Of a stretch of 19,669 nt of DNA, positions 7,626 to 15,799 are shown in pieces (position 1 is the first letter of the stretch; each line of letters opens with the position of its first letter). The notes beneath the pieces are model-generated. The model had not been told where the DNA came from. It saw only the letters and a list, made by a program, of their open reading frames with translations, and searched no databases. This DNA comes from Gracilaria caudata (lineage: Eukaryota > Rhodophyta > Florideophyceae > Gracilariales > Gracilariaceae). Position numbers and translations under genes: made by a program. The stretch covers positions 1 through 19,669 of the forward strand of contig JASCIV010000453.1 of NCBI GenBank assembly GCA_030374735.1. Reading direction: 5' to 3'.

Positions 7626-8000
7626 ATGTGCGCACAAGTCACTTCCATCTCGCACAACTCCTCGCCTCATCGAGAATGTACTCAGCCAAGTCGGTTAGAA
7701 GGCGTATCAAAACGTCCTCACCCGCCGTCACATAGCGCCAAGTTCGCCTCGCCGACCTTGTCGTCGCTGAGCATTCCGTCGAGCACGCCCATCGCATGCA
7801 AGTCACGCTCCAAGCCCGCGCTCAAGCCGCGCGCCTATCGCGCGCCGTTCACGCCGGACATATGGGAGGCCATGAGCGCCATTGATGACGATTCGGACGT
7901 CGAGGACTTTGCGTCCCACACGCCGTCCGACTTCGGCCTTGTATCGTGGAATACCATGGAATCGCTCATGAACAGCTTCGAATATGGCGCCCGAAGGTGA
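7626..8000 (+). CDS. Small unknown protein with acidic, aromatic C-terminus
   Basis: A possible protein of 124 residues that I do not recognise. The first 70 residues are Ser/Pro-rich and basic, and look disordered (PSSTP, KSRSKPALKPR). Residues 74-120 look protein-like: PFTPDIWEAM, then an acidic DDDSDVEDF (87-95) where Ser90 fits a casein kinase 2 site, then WNTMESLMNSFEYG (108-121), which could form an amphipathic helix. This layout is seen in small regulators and activation domains, but no function can be assigned. ATG 7626 has A at -3. An upstream ATG at 7613 in another frame would give a 40-residue overlapping peptide. The frame stays open to 7581 but without an earlier ATG. A TATA-like box and C/T-rich leader precede it. 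Confidence 0.45.
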   Translation: MCAQVTSISHNSSPHRECTQPSRLEGVSKRPHPPSHSAKFASPTLSSLSIPSSTPIACKSRSKPALKPRAYRAPFTPDIWEAMSAIDDDSDVEDFASHTPSDFGLVSWNTMESLMNSFEYGARR

Positions 8001-9132
8001 CGAAAACTTGTCCTCTCTCGCTTCTCTGCTGTGTGAAACGCCTACAAATTTAACATGTAAAAATAATTGGCGAGTGCTTTTTCTGTACACAGTTGTACGC
8101 GATGCGCGAATCGAAGCGCGACGTCGTGAAGTGCGCTCGACTGACTGTTGTACAACGCCACCAACGGTACGCTACGAAGGCGACGGACGGCTCTCTCTTG
8201 CGCGTGCTCTAAAACCATGGTCTGGTCACCCGCGACTCGCGCACGCGTATCTCCATCAAACGCGGCTCGTTCAAACCGACCCCAAACAGTCATCTCTGTC
8301 TGCAACCGCCGCACCGTTGCGTTGTCAAGCTGACCGCCCTCCAAACCTCAAGACTCTTTGAGTCAAGAGCGCGCAAAAAAGCACGCCGTCACTTAGGGTT
8401 CGGCCTTTTGTGCAAGCACGAGTGCAGAAAACAAAACGTTTTCATTCGTCTCTATTTTGCGAGACGGGGCCCCCCCCCCCATTTTTGTTACTTGGCGCGC
8501 GACGTTGCGAGAGCGGAGACGTGACCATTGCACACGCCAACCGTTCGCGTCCCGAGTTACGCTCCACTTGTCTTGTGGAGTCGTGAGACACGTCCCGGCG
8601 ATGTGTTTTGTGTGTTGAGGGATATAATTGCAGCTGCGCTTCGGTTACAGAGGTACAAGGAAAGCGTTGTATCCGTCCGTTGGCACAGGTTACACAAGCA
8701 CTTGCACCGCTTTAAGCGCCGCTGCAAGAAGGCAGACGCCTTCGCCCTGTAGCTTCGCCCTTCTTCAGCATCATGCTGATGTATCATACCCTTCGTACAT
8801 GATGTCCTTCGAGCCGCAGCCAGCGCAGCCAGCAGTGAGCGGCGTCATAACTCATGAGTCAAAAAGAGCCCAAGGCCGGTGACGAGACGTAACTCTTAGT
8901 CAAATCGCACCGTGCTCCATGCTGTACTATGCACCCGCTCACTCATTCACCAATTTTTTGCAAATTTCTCTGTCCGGTGCATATTGTCCGTACCCCTGTA
9001 CAATCCACGCGCTCACACTCTCGTGCTGCAATTCTGCCAGCACCCTGACGATGTCCCATCGCGCCAAGCAGCCAACGCCGTCGCTCCATTACATTCCGCT
9101 GTCGCGTTTGCTCGAACAATCGGACCCTCCCA
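8001..9132. other. Spacer upstream of URM1 with a poly-C run
   Basis: More than 1.1 kb without a recognisable gene. Open frames at 8042-8344 (minus), 8528-8752 and 8628-8882 (plus) overlap one another and lack family features. I looked for tRNA T-arm signatures and found none. Eleven C follow four G at 8466-8480. An ATG at 9051 opens a frame that overlaps URM1 exon 1 out of frame. The interval may hold the 3' end of the small gene and the URM1 promoter; a noncoding RNA cannot be excluded. Confidence 0.45.
8470..8480 (+). repeat. Poly-C run of eleven
   Basis: Eleven consecutive C immediately after GGGG. It resembles the C-rich runs found on the sense strand just upstream of other genes here, but lies 653 bp before the URM1 start. 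Confidence 0.8.
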
Positions 9133-9491
9133 ATGACTTCTCTCCGTCTCCACTTCGGGTAAGTGTCTCAAACGCACCCACTTCAGTACACATCTCAAAC
9201 TAATCCTCCTTCGTGTCGTACAGTGGCGGCTTAGAATCTCTCTTTTCTCACAGCAAACAGCTTGAAGTTCAAGTTCCGTCTGAATCTGTGCGCACCATCA
9301 AAGATCTCATCGAGTACATTCGCACCACTATGATTCGTGAACGCCATGACATGTTCATCAGTCAAGGTTCATTACGACCTGGCATTCTGGTGTTGGTCAA
9401 TGACGTCGACTGGGAACTGGTCGACGCTCATCGCTACCTCCTCAAGGATGGTGATCAAATCTCCTTTATTTCTACCTTGCATGGTGGTTGA
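9133..9491 (+). CDS. URM1: Ubiquitin-related modifier 1 (two exons: 9133-9158 and 9224-9491)
   Basis: Spliced protein of 97 residues, the usual URM1 length (about 100). URM1 is the sulfur carrier for wobble-uridine thiolation of tRNA and also a protein modifier; its C-terminal Gly-Gly is activated by the E1-like UBA4/MOCS3. Diagnostic blocks are FGGGLESLF (8-16), RPGILVLVNDVDWEL (about 56-70), and ISTLHGG at the very end, with no residues after the Gly-Gly. Without splicing the frame begins at a GTG (9213) and lacks the first beta strand. Joining ATG exon 1 (encoding MTSLRLHFG, with the last Gly codon split across the junction) restores the strand and the conserved Gly triplet. The spliced model explains length, start and conserved N-terminus together. 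No other URM1-like sequence is in the window. Confidence 0.94.
9159..9223 (+). other. 65-nt GT-AG spliceosomal intron in URM1
   Basis: Donor GTAAGT at 9159-9164, branch-point-like CTAAT at 9200-9204, a pyrimidine-rich tract, and acceptor CAG ending at 9223. It interrupts a Gly codon after its second base (phase 2). Both alternatives, read-through of the frame or a GTG start, fail to give the conserved N-terminus. Confidence 0.9.
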
Positions 9492-9674
9492 TCCACCAAA
9501 AAAAAACTTCATGTTCACACGTAACCCATCGTAACTACCACAACACGCACGCTTGCACTTGCTTAACCTGACATCAGATCCTCGCTTCGTCTGCTTTCAC
9601 TCGCAAAAGAAAAATGGAACCAGCAACGAACACAATCAAATGTACAAAAACGCTTTCAATCTGTGACGCCTACC

Positions 9675-11306
9675 TTAGTCATCACCCGCTCCGATTACAT
9701 GATTCTTTCTTGCCAACGGCAAGATGCTTCCACGACTCGCCAGTGTCGGTTGATCCATCCCGAGTCTCATAAATGTCTGCACACAATAATCTCTGGTACG
9801 CAAATGACTCGACCCTTTAGGTCCTGAAATGCCCTTATCCTTCCCGATATCACGGATAGTTTCGTTAGACATGACCGCCAACGGTGGCAAACCCGTCATC
9901 CCCACCGCCATCATGTTCAGCAGAATATCCTCACAATTCATCAGTTCGTCAACCACACGCGCGAGTCGCTTAGGCAAGAATAATGAATAAGCAGTTAGGA
10001 ACGAGCGATGGGCAAACATGCCTTTTGTCAGCACAATGTTATATCCTGATGCGATGTTCACCGTATACGATCCGGGTACTGGATACCACATTCGCGGGTA
10101 AAACCCAACCAGTCGTGCTGGGTTTTGTCTCCATACTTCGAAACCGGACCGCAGGCTATGCGCAGGGACGTAGATGTCATCGTCGCAGATGTACACACAA
10201 TCCTCAGATAGATCAGCCGCCAGATAGCGATTGTTAAGCGAATCAGTGTCTGGGTACAAAAACTTCACCTTTGAATGAGGCGCTGGTTCTCTGGTTTTGT
10301 TCATATTCTGCCAGACAACGTACACCTCCCTCACAAAGTCAAGCCCGGCATAGAAAACAGCTAAATCTTTCCACGAATCACGACTGAATGTAGAAAGAAG
10401 CACGCTAAGATATTCATCGCCAACAGAATCCTTGTACCGTTTCCTCAACGGAGAGTCATCTTGCCGATAATCAATCATACCACGCATGTGACACGCTGCA
10501 GTGGGAGTATTCTCGGCCATGTGACACCACTCGACAAAAGCACGTGTTGGAATCCGTCCATGTCCCCGTGCCTTCCAAAAGTTCCATGGCTTTGCGTCTC
10601 CCGAATAATGTATAATCTTGGCGTCTTCAAACGAGTCCATAGGCGCTGTGTGAAACGTATTATATCTCATTGGCAGTGGATTCCAGGCATCAAAGTCGAT
10701 GAGAGCATTGAGCGCTCCCTGATCGCCAACATTATAACTTCCCGCATGTACATAATTGTTAATAATCAGAGAGTAGACGTAACGGGACGGCTCAATAACA
10801 ATGACCCCGGTGTTGTAGTTCATACCGACCGGATCCTTGACGGCGCTGAAACCTGGAGCATCGAAGAGTTCCGCAACATTCTTGCGTACTATGGTATCTG
10901 CATCCAAGAAAAGGATTTTTCTCCACCTGGTGAGCCCCCAAAGTTGTAGCTTAAGGAAACGGCATGGTTTATGGATGCTCATTCGACCAGCGGTAGAATT
11001 GAATGGATACGGTAAAGAATCGGCCTCATACGCGTGGGTGTTAGGCAGATCATTGATGCGACCGACGACAAAGTCCGGAACTGAAGTGGGCACAATGATG
11101 AGAAACGGCTCTTCGTGATTGGCGAGTCGAATAGACTGCGCGAGCGCCTCGACCGCTGGAAGCGTCTCTGCGTCACATAGTAGGGTGGCGAACGCGTTTC
11201 GGTCAGGTTGATGAATGGAATCAGGGAGAGGGTTTTCAACTGCGGACGCACGCTGGGCGAGGAGCAGCAGATATAGAATGAAGAGGTAGACAGTAAGTGC
11301 TGCCAT
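9675..11306 (-). CDS. Secretory-pathway fusion glycosyltransferase, GT8 (glycogenin-like) plus GT64 (exostosin-like)
   Basis: Protein of 543 residues. A hydrophobic leader spans about 1-22 and fits a signal peptide or anchor. Residues about 35-260 are a GT8 domain: FLDADTIV with the metal-binding DAD (135-137), MNYNTGVIVIEPS (162-174), GDQGALNAL (194-202) and HYSGDAKPW (233-241), the glycogenin/galactinol-synthase signature. Residues about 295-515 are a GT64 domain, the C-terminal catalytic domain of exostosin-family enzymes: VYICDDDIYV with DDD at 375-377, ARLVGFYPR, SGYNIVLTKGMF and NCEDILLN (457-464). Both metal-binding motifs are intact, so two transferase activities in one Golgi or ER enzyme are likely; sugars and acceptor are unknown. 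The frame is open to 11363 but begins with TTG; ATG 11306 starts directly at the leader. Confidence 0.9.
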   Translation of the reverse strand: MAALTVYLFILYLLLLAQRASAVENPLPDSIHQPDRNAFATLLCDAETLPAVEALAQSIRLANHEEPFLIIVPTSVPDFVVGRINDLPNTHAYEADSLPYPFNSTAGRMSIHKPCRFLKLQLWGLTRWRKILFLDADTIVRKNVAELFDAPGFSAVKDPVGMNYNTGVIVIEPSRYVYSLIINNYVHAGSYNVGDQGALNALIDFDAWNPLPMRYNTFHTAPMDSFEDAKIIHYSGDAKPWNFWKARGHGRIPTRAFVEWCHMAENTPTAACHMRGMIDYRQDDSPLRKRYKDSVGDEYLSVLLSTFSRDSWKDLAVFYAGLDFVREVYVVWQNMNKTREPAPHSKVKFLYPDTDSLNNRYLAADLSEDCVYICDDDIYVPAHSLRSGFEVWRQNPARLVGFYPRMWYPVPGSYTVNIASGYNIVLTKGMFAHRSFLTAYSLFLPKRLARVVDELMNCEDILLNMMAVGMTGLPPLAVMSNETIRDIGKDKGISGPKGSSHLRTRDYCVQTFMRLGMDQPTLASRGSILPLARKNHVIGAGDD

Positions 11307-12671
11307 TGTGTGGGGTTTCAATCTGGAAATGTGGCGGTGAGGCGCGCAGTGTGACGAATACAAGCAAAGTTAAACAGCGTCATGATGGAAAGGGGACAGG
11401 TGCAAGCGGCCCACGGGCGACGGTGGTGAGCGGAGAGTTGGTATCGGCAGATGGTGTTGCTCTCTTCCTGGTCGGGAGTGAGCACGCTGGTTCACCTTCG
11501 CTGTTCACACATCGTAAGCAAACATGGGGCTTGCGCAAATTACAGTAAGGACTGTAATTGAAGTGATTCCATAGACGTTGGGCTTGGTGCGAAGACGATG
11601 ACGCCGGAACGTCGCCTTTTGCCATGGGATCTGCCGGTGGGGCATATGAATGTTTGAGCAGAGAAGTCAACCGCCATAGATACAACATCATGTTATTTCG
11701 GAACAGCTGGAGCTCCGGAGAAGATAGATCTTGTGTACAACGGCGCGAACAGGGGATGACGATTGCCTACCGTCTTGGAAGGCAGGGTGCTCCTCTACAA
11801 GACATCCCAGTACCGCAGTTTTTGTTGACAAATTTGTCGGCCCATGTTTTGCGCAGTGGCTCGTATCTTGATCATGAAACGGATTGATGCATGTTGGTGT
11901 TTAGCCATGATGCGCGAGCTTAACTCAAACACACGCAGTGCCCTGGCTCCGTTCTACCAGAAAGCGGGTCAAGTAGTTCGTATTTGACAAATGTTGTCTT
12001 GGGACGATCACAGCTCACAAGGATGCGAAACTTTCAGCTGCATGACCTTTGGGCATGCCCAGAGTACTAATCTTTTGGTCTCCACAATGATATACAGGTA
12101 CTGCCACTACAACGCAGTGCTCCTTAGGCGAATATCCACGAAGATTTCGTTCCGTGGGACAGTATGACATCATCTTCCACAACGAGTTTTGACAACAATC
12201 GGGACTACAAACTATGTATACCCTTCCAAAAGTCAAGCGCATCACATCCCACATTTCCCATCTGAAGCATTGTACGAAGTATTACACTCTCCTAGTGCCT
12301 AACGCAACTGCACCTTAGCCCCATGCTTTCATAGCACTATGGCCAACCTGGTTTTGTGTCGGTCCTTACAACACTGCAAGTGACTGGCCCACACCTATGC
12401 AAACAAAAGCCGTGTCCGCTCTGCGACTCATTCAACCATTCAACAAGTAAACCTACTCTTAACAACGTAACTGCATCCCAGAAGTGTCCATTCGTCGCAG
12501 AGTTGCGAACAAGTTCTGCAGCCTCGTCATCATTATGGCACAGTTTTGACAATACTTCTTTATTCAACTCGGTGCTGCTTATTCTCATCCACTTACGCGC
12601 GAAACATCGCCGTCTCGCTCGCCTTTCAATAAGCGGTTCCACTAAATCGTTTACTGTCATTCTTGAGAACC
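11307..12671. other. Gene-poor block between the glycosyltransferase and trypsin-Hint genes
   Basis: About 1.36 kb with no gene I can support firmly. Modest frames with ATG starts occur at 11380-11691 (minus, 103 codons), 11624-11887 (plus, 87 codons, GCCATGG context), 12015-12254 (minus) and 12337-12660 (minus). None shows a clear family signature, and they disagree on strand. The block is less GC-rich than the region left of it. It may be plain spacer with two promoters, or a decayed gene. Confidence 0.45.
12337..12660 (-). other. Uncertain 107-codon open frame, possibly a decayed ankyrin-like fragment
   Basis: Starts at a true ATG, only 11 bp from the divergent trypsin-Hint ATG. The first half is charged and helix-like. 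The middle has NSATNGHFWDAVTLL and then LLVEWLNESQSG, which loosely recall two ankyrin units (xxNGHxxxVxLL and VVEWLxE). No complete repeat is present, and the end is Cys-rich without pattern. A plus-strand frame at 12356-12706 covers the same bases. It could be chance. Confidence 0.15.
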
Positions 12672-14255
12672 ATGCACTCTTTCAACCAACAATCATCGCT
12701 TCGTAAATACTCTTGCTTTCACGTTGTCTTTTTCCTTCTTATCTTCATTGTAGATGCCGAGAAAAACAAAACCGCGCCCACAGGTGGTGATTCGAAGATA
12801 ACCTCTCAATCATGCCCGAAGATACTTCCGACTTTAACCCGAGATCTGCAGACAAAACCGAGAAGAGGACCCGACAGAATAGTCAACGGTGACCTTGCTC
12901 CCCATATGAGATATTACATGGCAGCTTTGATATCTGATAGCCGAGGATTCTTTTGCTCAGCTTCGTTACTTTCGGAATACTGGGCGATGACAGCTGCACA
13001 TTGCAAAATCAACAAGCAAGCGGTTGTGCTGAGGGTTGGCGGGCGCAGCGTTCTAGATGGAACAGACATCGGAATTGAAGAAGTCTATCCACATCCCAGT
13101 TACTCTCGGGGTGTTCAGGGCACGGAGGAAAATGACTTGCAGCTGATAAAGTTGAAAAGACGTGTTCCATCTAACTCGAAGTTCCTCTACGTCAACAGCG
13201 AGCGTAATTATCCGGCGAGTTCTTCTTTTGCTCGAACTTGTGGGTATGGAGACACCCTTGGCACTGCTTCTCCTAACATTGGAATTCTGCGTGAAGTTGA
13301 CGTACCAACTCAAGATTCTTCAGTGTGCCAATCGAACTATCAAGGTATCAATGTTGTTATCAAAGACGATGCACATATATGTGCTGGTTACGACAGGGGT
13401 GGGTGTGATTCATGTTACGGCGATAGCGGTGGACCATTGTTCACTTTCGGGAAGGATATGATCCTAGTCCAGGTGGGCATCGTTTCCTTTGGTTTTGAAT
13501 GTGCCCGTCCTCTCAAGCCCGGTGTGTACACAAGGCTATCTCATTATATTCCGTGGATGGCATCTGTCGGAGCCATCTTTAATACAACGTCTGATGGGGT
13601 TAATATTTTCAAGACTGATCCATCACCAACTGAGGGCGATGACGAAGACAACTCTGAATCAAACGGGAGGCCACCAAAGCCCGACATCCTATCCGGAGAG
13701 GTAGGCACCGAAGAATATGTGGCCCAAAATGAAGAAGGGCAGACATTGGAGCCGAGATCATCATGTTTTCCAGCAAACGCCGTCGTCACTCTTGAAGGAG
13801 GTGAAAAGAAGAAGATGAAGGATATTTTGGTTGGTGATCGAGTACGAGTTGGTCCAGATGAATACTCTGAGATTTTCATGTTCACGCACAGACGCCGCGA
13901 TGGCAATTATAAGTTTGTCGAGATCAAATGTCGTTCGTGCAAAATTCCACTGCTGCTCTCCATGGACCATGTGCTTCCCGTGAACGGTATGTTCAGACCA
14001 GCACGTGAGGTACAGGTTGGTGATTTCATTACTAAAGTTTCCGGGCGCGCTTCAGTCGTTACAAATATCTCACATGTGTATGACAAAGGACTCTTCAACC
14101 CTCAGACTATAGACGGGAGAATCATCGTCAATGATGTTCTGGTGACTACTTACACGACAGCTATAGATAAACAGTTGGCTCATGCACTACTAACTCCGTT
14201 GAGGTTCTGCTTTAGGAACTTTAATTGGATGATGAGTTCGAGGGTATTGAACTGA
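12672..14255 (+). CDS. Secreted trypsin-like serine protease fused to a hedgehog-type Hint domain
   Basis: Protein of 527 residues. Residues about 15-29 are a signal peptide core. A propeptide ends at Arg69, giving the activation site DR-IVNG. The S1 peptidase domain (70-300) has the triad His110 (TAAHC), Asp155 (ENDLQL) and Ser252 (GDSGGP). Asp246 sits at the chymotrypsin-189 position and Gly274 and Gly284 at 216 and 226, which predicts cleavage after Arg or Lys. An acidic linker (about 305-362) leads to a Hint domain (365-515). This domain has CFPANAVVTLEGG with nucleophile Cys365, VGDRVRVG, LLSMDHVLPV (His433, with Ser430 where Hedgehog has Thr), and AHALLTPLRF near the end. Only about 12 residues follow, so there is no sterol-recognition extension. 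Hint domains self-cleave at the Cys, so protease release or lipid/water transfer is expected but unproven. The frame starts upstream with TTG (12663); ATG is 12672. Confidence 0.93.
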   Translation: MHSFNQQSSLRKYSCFHVVFFLLIFIVDAEKNKTAPTGGDSKITSQSCPKILPTLTRDLQTKPRRGPDRIVNGDLAPHMRYYMAALISDSRGFFCSASLLSEYWAMTAAHCKINKQAVVLRVGGRSVLDGTDIGIEEVYPHPSYSRGVQGTEENDLQLIKLKRRVPSNSKFLYVNSERNYPASSSFARTCGYGDTLGTASPNIGILREVDVPTQDSSVCQSNYQGINVVIKDDAHICAGYDRGGCDSCYGDSGGPLFTFGKDMILVQVGIVSFGFECARPLKPGVYTRLSHYIPWMASVGAIFNTTSDGVNIFKTDPSPTEGDDEDNSESNGRPPKPDILSGEVGTEEYVAQNEEGQTLEPRSSCFPANAVVTLEGGEKKKMKDILVGDRVRVGPDEYSEIFMFTHRRRDGNYKFVEIKCRSCKIPLLLSMDHVLPVNGMFRPAREVQVGDFITKVSGRASVVTNISHVYDKGLFNPQTIDGRIIVNDVLVTTYTTAIDKQLAHALLTPLRFCFRNFNWMMSSRVLN

Positions 14256-14653
14256 TGGGTTTCAGTGGGCAGCGCATCGAAATACTCAAAGGCAAGTCCA
14301 CGAAGAATCGAAGACCTCACCAACTCGGCAAGGTTGGGCTTGCAGCCCCTTAACTGTTCACGATAGGCAATTGAATTTCGAAATCACATGTGATCAATGA
14401 TGTTTGTGGCTGCAAAAAAACCTTGTCAAAGCCATCTGTGATAGATGCTTTGCCTCAAGGCAATCCCTGCCAATGAAGCGCAAAAACGATTACAACCAAC
14501 AAGTGCCCTTCTTTCTTCTCTACTTGATCCTGAACCTCTGTTGCACGCCTGCATCCTTCCAGACTACTTTGTTTTCCTTCTCACGAAAGGACGCCTCCAA
14601 AACGAAGGGTTTCAGCTACAATTGCCTTCAGAATTGAAACTTTCCCAACACAC
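14256..14653. other. Spacer between trypsin-Hint and nucleotidase genes
   Basis: These 398 bp should hold the trypsin-Hint 3' end and the nucleotidase promoter. A perfect palindrome with a CACATGTG core lies at 14383-14394. A frame with an ATG at 14445 runs to 14954 and overlaps the first 100 codons of the nucleotidase; a second, from ATG 14473, has a hydrophobic start (VPFFLLYLILNLCC). Neither matches a family. A 5' exon of the nucleotidase could lie here. Confidence 0.4.
14383..14394. promoter_or_regulatory. ATCACATGTGAT palindrome with E-box core
   Basis: Perfect 12-bp palindrome, 260 bp upstream of the nucleotidase ATG. CACATGTG contains the E-box CANNTG. Its position fits a regulatory site, but a palindrome of this size can arise by chance. 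Confidence 0.3.
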
Positions 14654-15799
14654 ATGGAACCTATGGATGTTGAACACAAACCTCAGGCGATCGAAGTATT
14701 TGTGTACTATGTTTGGGCCGACTCTCGTACAGCGTGGGTATCAGGGTTATTCTTTCGGAATCAGTCATGCACACAGAATACTAGGCGCTCGCATGTGTTT
14801 TGCCGTGATTCGGTGGACAAACGTAGAACTGCGAAAAATTCATATGCAATCTCATGTTCAGTTTCGTTGGACAAGGAGCGGTCTTTTTGTCTTCAGGCTG
14901 CGAGACAAGTTAGGAACATTTACAACAAAATGCCACACCTTCAAGCTTTCATGAAAGACGATCTGTCGCCGGTAACGGCAATCGACGTTGCTATTCAAGG
15001 CACACTGTTCAAAGAGTTGTCAAGAGCTTTCTCTCATGACGCTCTCGTTGCAGAGGAAGACATAGCCGGTTTGATTGCTGATAGCGCTTTTCTTCACACT
15101 GTGGAACAATTAGTTGATTTCAGTTTCGAAAACCTTTGTTTAGATAGCTCCCCAAAGCGGAGCACCAGGTGGTGGACACTAGATCCCATCGACGGCACGA
15201 AAGGTCTCTTAACTGGGGGTGATTTTGCGGTAGGTTTGGCCTTGCAACACTCCGAAAATCGTGCTGGCTATCCCGTTCTAGGTAGCTTGATTCTGCCAAG
15301 ACAGGGTGTACTCTTGTTAGCGGATGTACCTGCTTCTAGACTTGAGATCATTCCTTTGAATCATCTCAGCTCCGCAGAAGCCCTATTCGACGGAAGCTTC
15401 ACAAAATCCGATGAAGATACAACTTCTACCAAAAACTGGCACTTTTCTGGTGGCAAGGATTTCTTTCTTGAAGGATGCGGCCCATGGAAACCACTATGCT
15501 GTGGTAGTCTTGTTAAATATGCAGCTGTGGCCCAAGGAACAGCGTTTGCGCTCATTCAAACGCTGCCATTCGGTTTCGCATATAGTTGGGACCATGCTGC
15601 GGGTATAGCTGCCGTCAGGGCCTCGGGAGGCATGGTAACTGATGAGTACGGAAATGATTTTGCTGTCGGTTCTGACAAAGATCTACGCTTAGTGCAATTA
15701 GAGCAGGGTTCAAAAGCCATCGTCGCGTCAGGGAGAGGGATCGATCATAGCAGTCTGTGCTCCAAGGTCAGGCACGCCTTACAATATTCCTTTCGGTGA
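14654..15799 (+). CDS. 3'(2'),5'-bisphosphate nucleotidase (HAL2/SAL1/BPNT type)
   Basis: Protein of 381 residues in the lithium-sensitive, Mg-dependent inositol monophosphatase superfamily. HAL2/SAL1 enzymes convert PAP, the by-product of PAPS-dependent sulfotransfer, to AMP, and PAPS to APS. Key motifs: KDDLSPVTAID (101-111), the HAL2-type block that carries the threonine; LVAEED (131-136) with the metal-binding Glu; WWTLDPIDGTKGLL (173-186) with Asp177 and Asp180; and YSWDHAAGIAAVRASGG (310-326) with Asp313. WTLDPIDGTKG is the form seen in BPNT/SAL1 rather than in inositol monophosphatase (DPLDGT). The catalytic domain begins near residue 70; the first 70 residues are not conserved and may be a targeting extension (plant SAL1 is organellar) or a mis-modelled start, since a 5' exon is possible. 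Enzyme class is firm; exact N-terminus is not. Confidence 0.87.
   Translation: MEPMDVEHKPQAIEVFVYYVWADSRTAWVSGLFFRNQSCTQNTRRSHVFCRDSVDKRRTAKNSYAISCSVSLDKERSFCLQAARQVRNIYNKMPHLQAFMKDDLSPVTAIDVAIQGTLFKELSRAFSHDALVAEEDIAGLIADSAFLHTVEQLVDFSFENLCLDSSPKRSTRWWTLDPIDGTKGLLTGGDFAVGLALQHSENRAGYPVLGSLILPRQGVLLLADVPASRLEIIPLNHLSSAEALFDGSFTKSDEDTTSTKNWHFSGGKDFFLEGCGPWKPLCCGSLVKYAAVAQGTAFALIQTLPFGFAYSWDHAAGIAAVRASGGMVTDEYGNDFAVGSDKDLRLVQLEQGSKAIVASGRGIDHSSLCSKVRHALQYSFR

Noticed and set aside
8400..9050. Possible tRNA or other structured RNA gene
   Set aside because: No T-arm (GTTCRA with flanking stem) or acceptor pairing could be found by eye.
9213..9491. URM1 as an unspliced gene
   Set aside because: The start would be GTG and the first beta strand would be missing; the GT-AG intron explains both.
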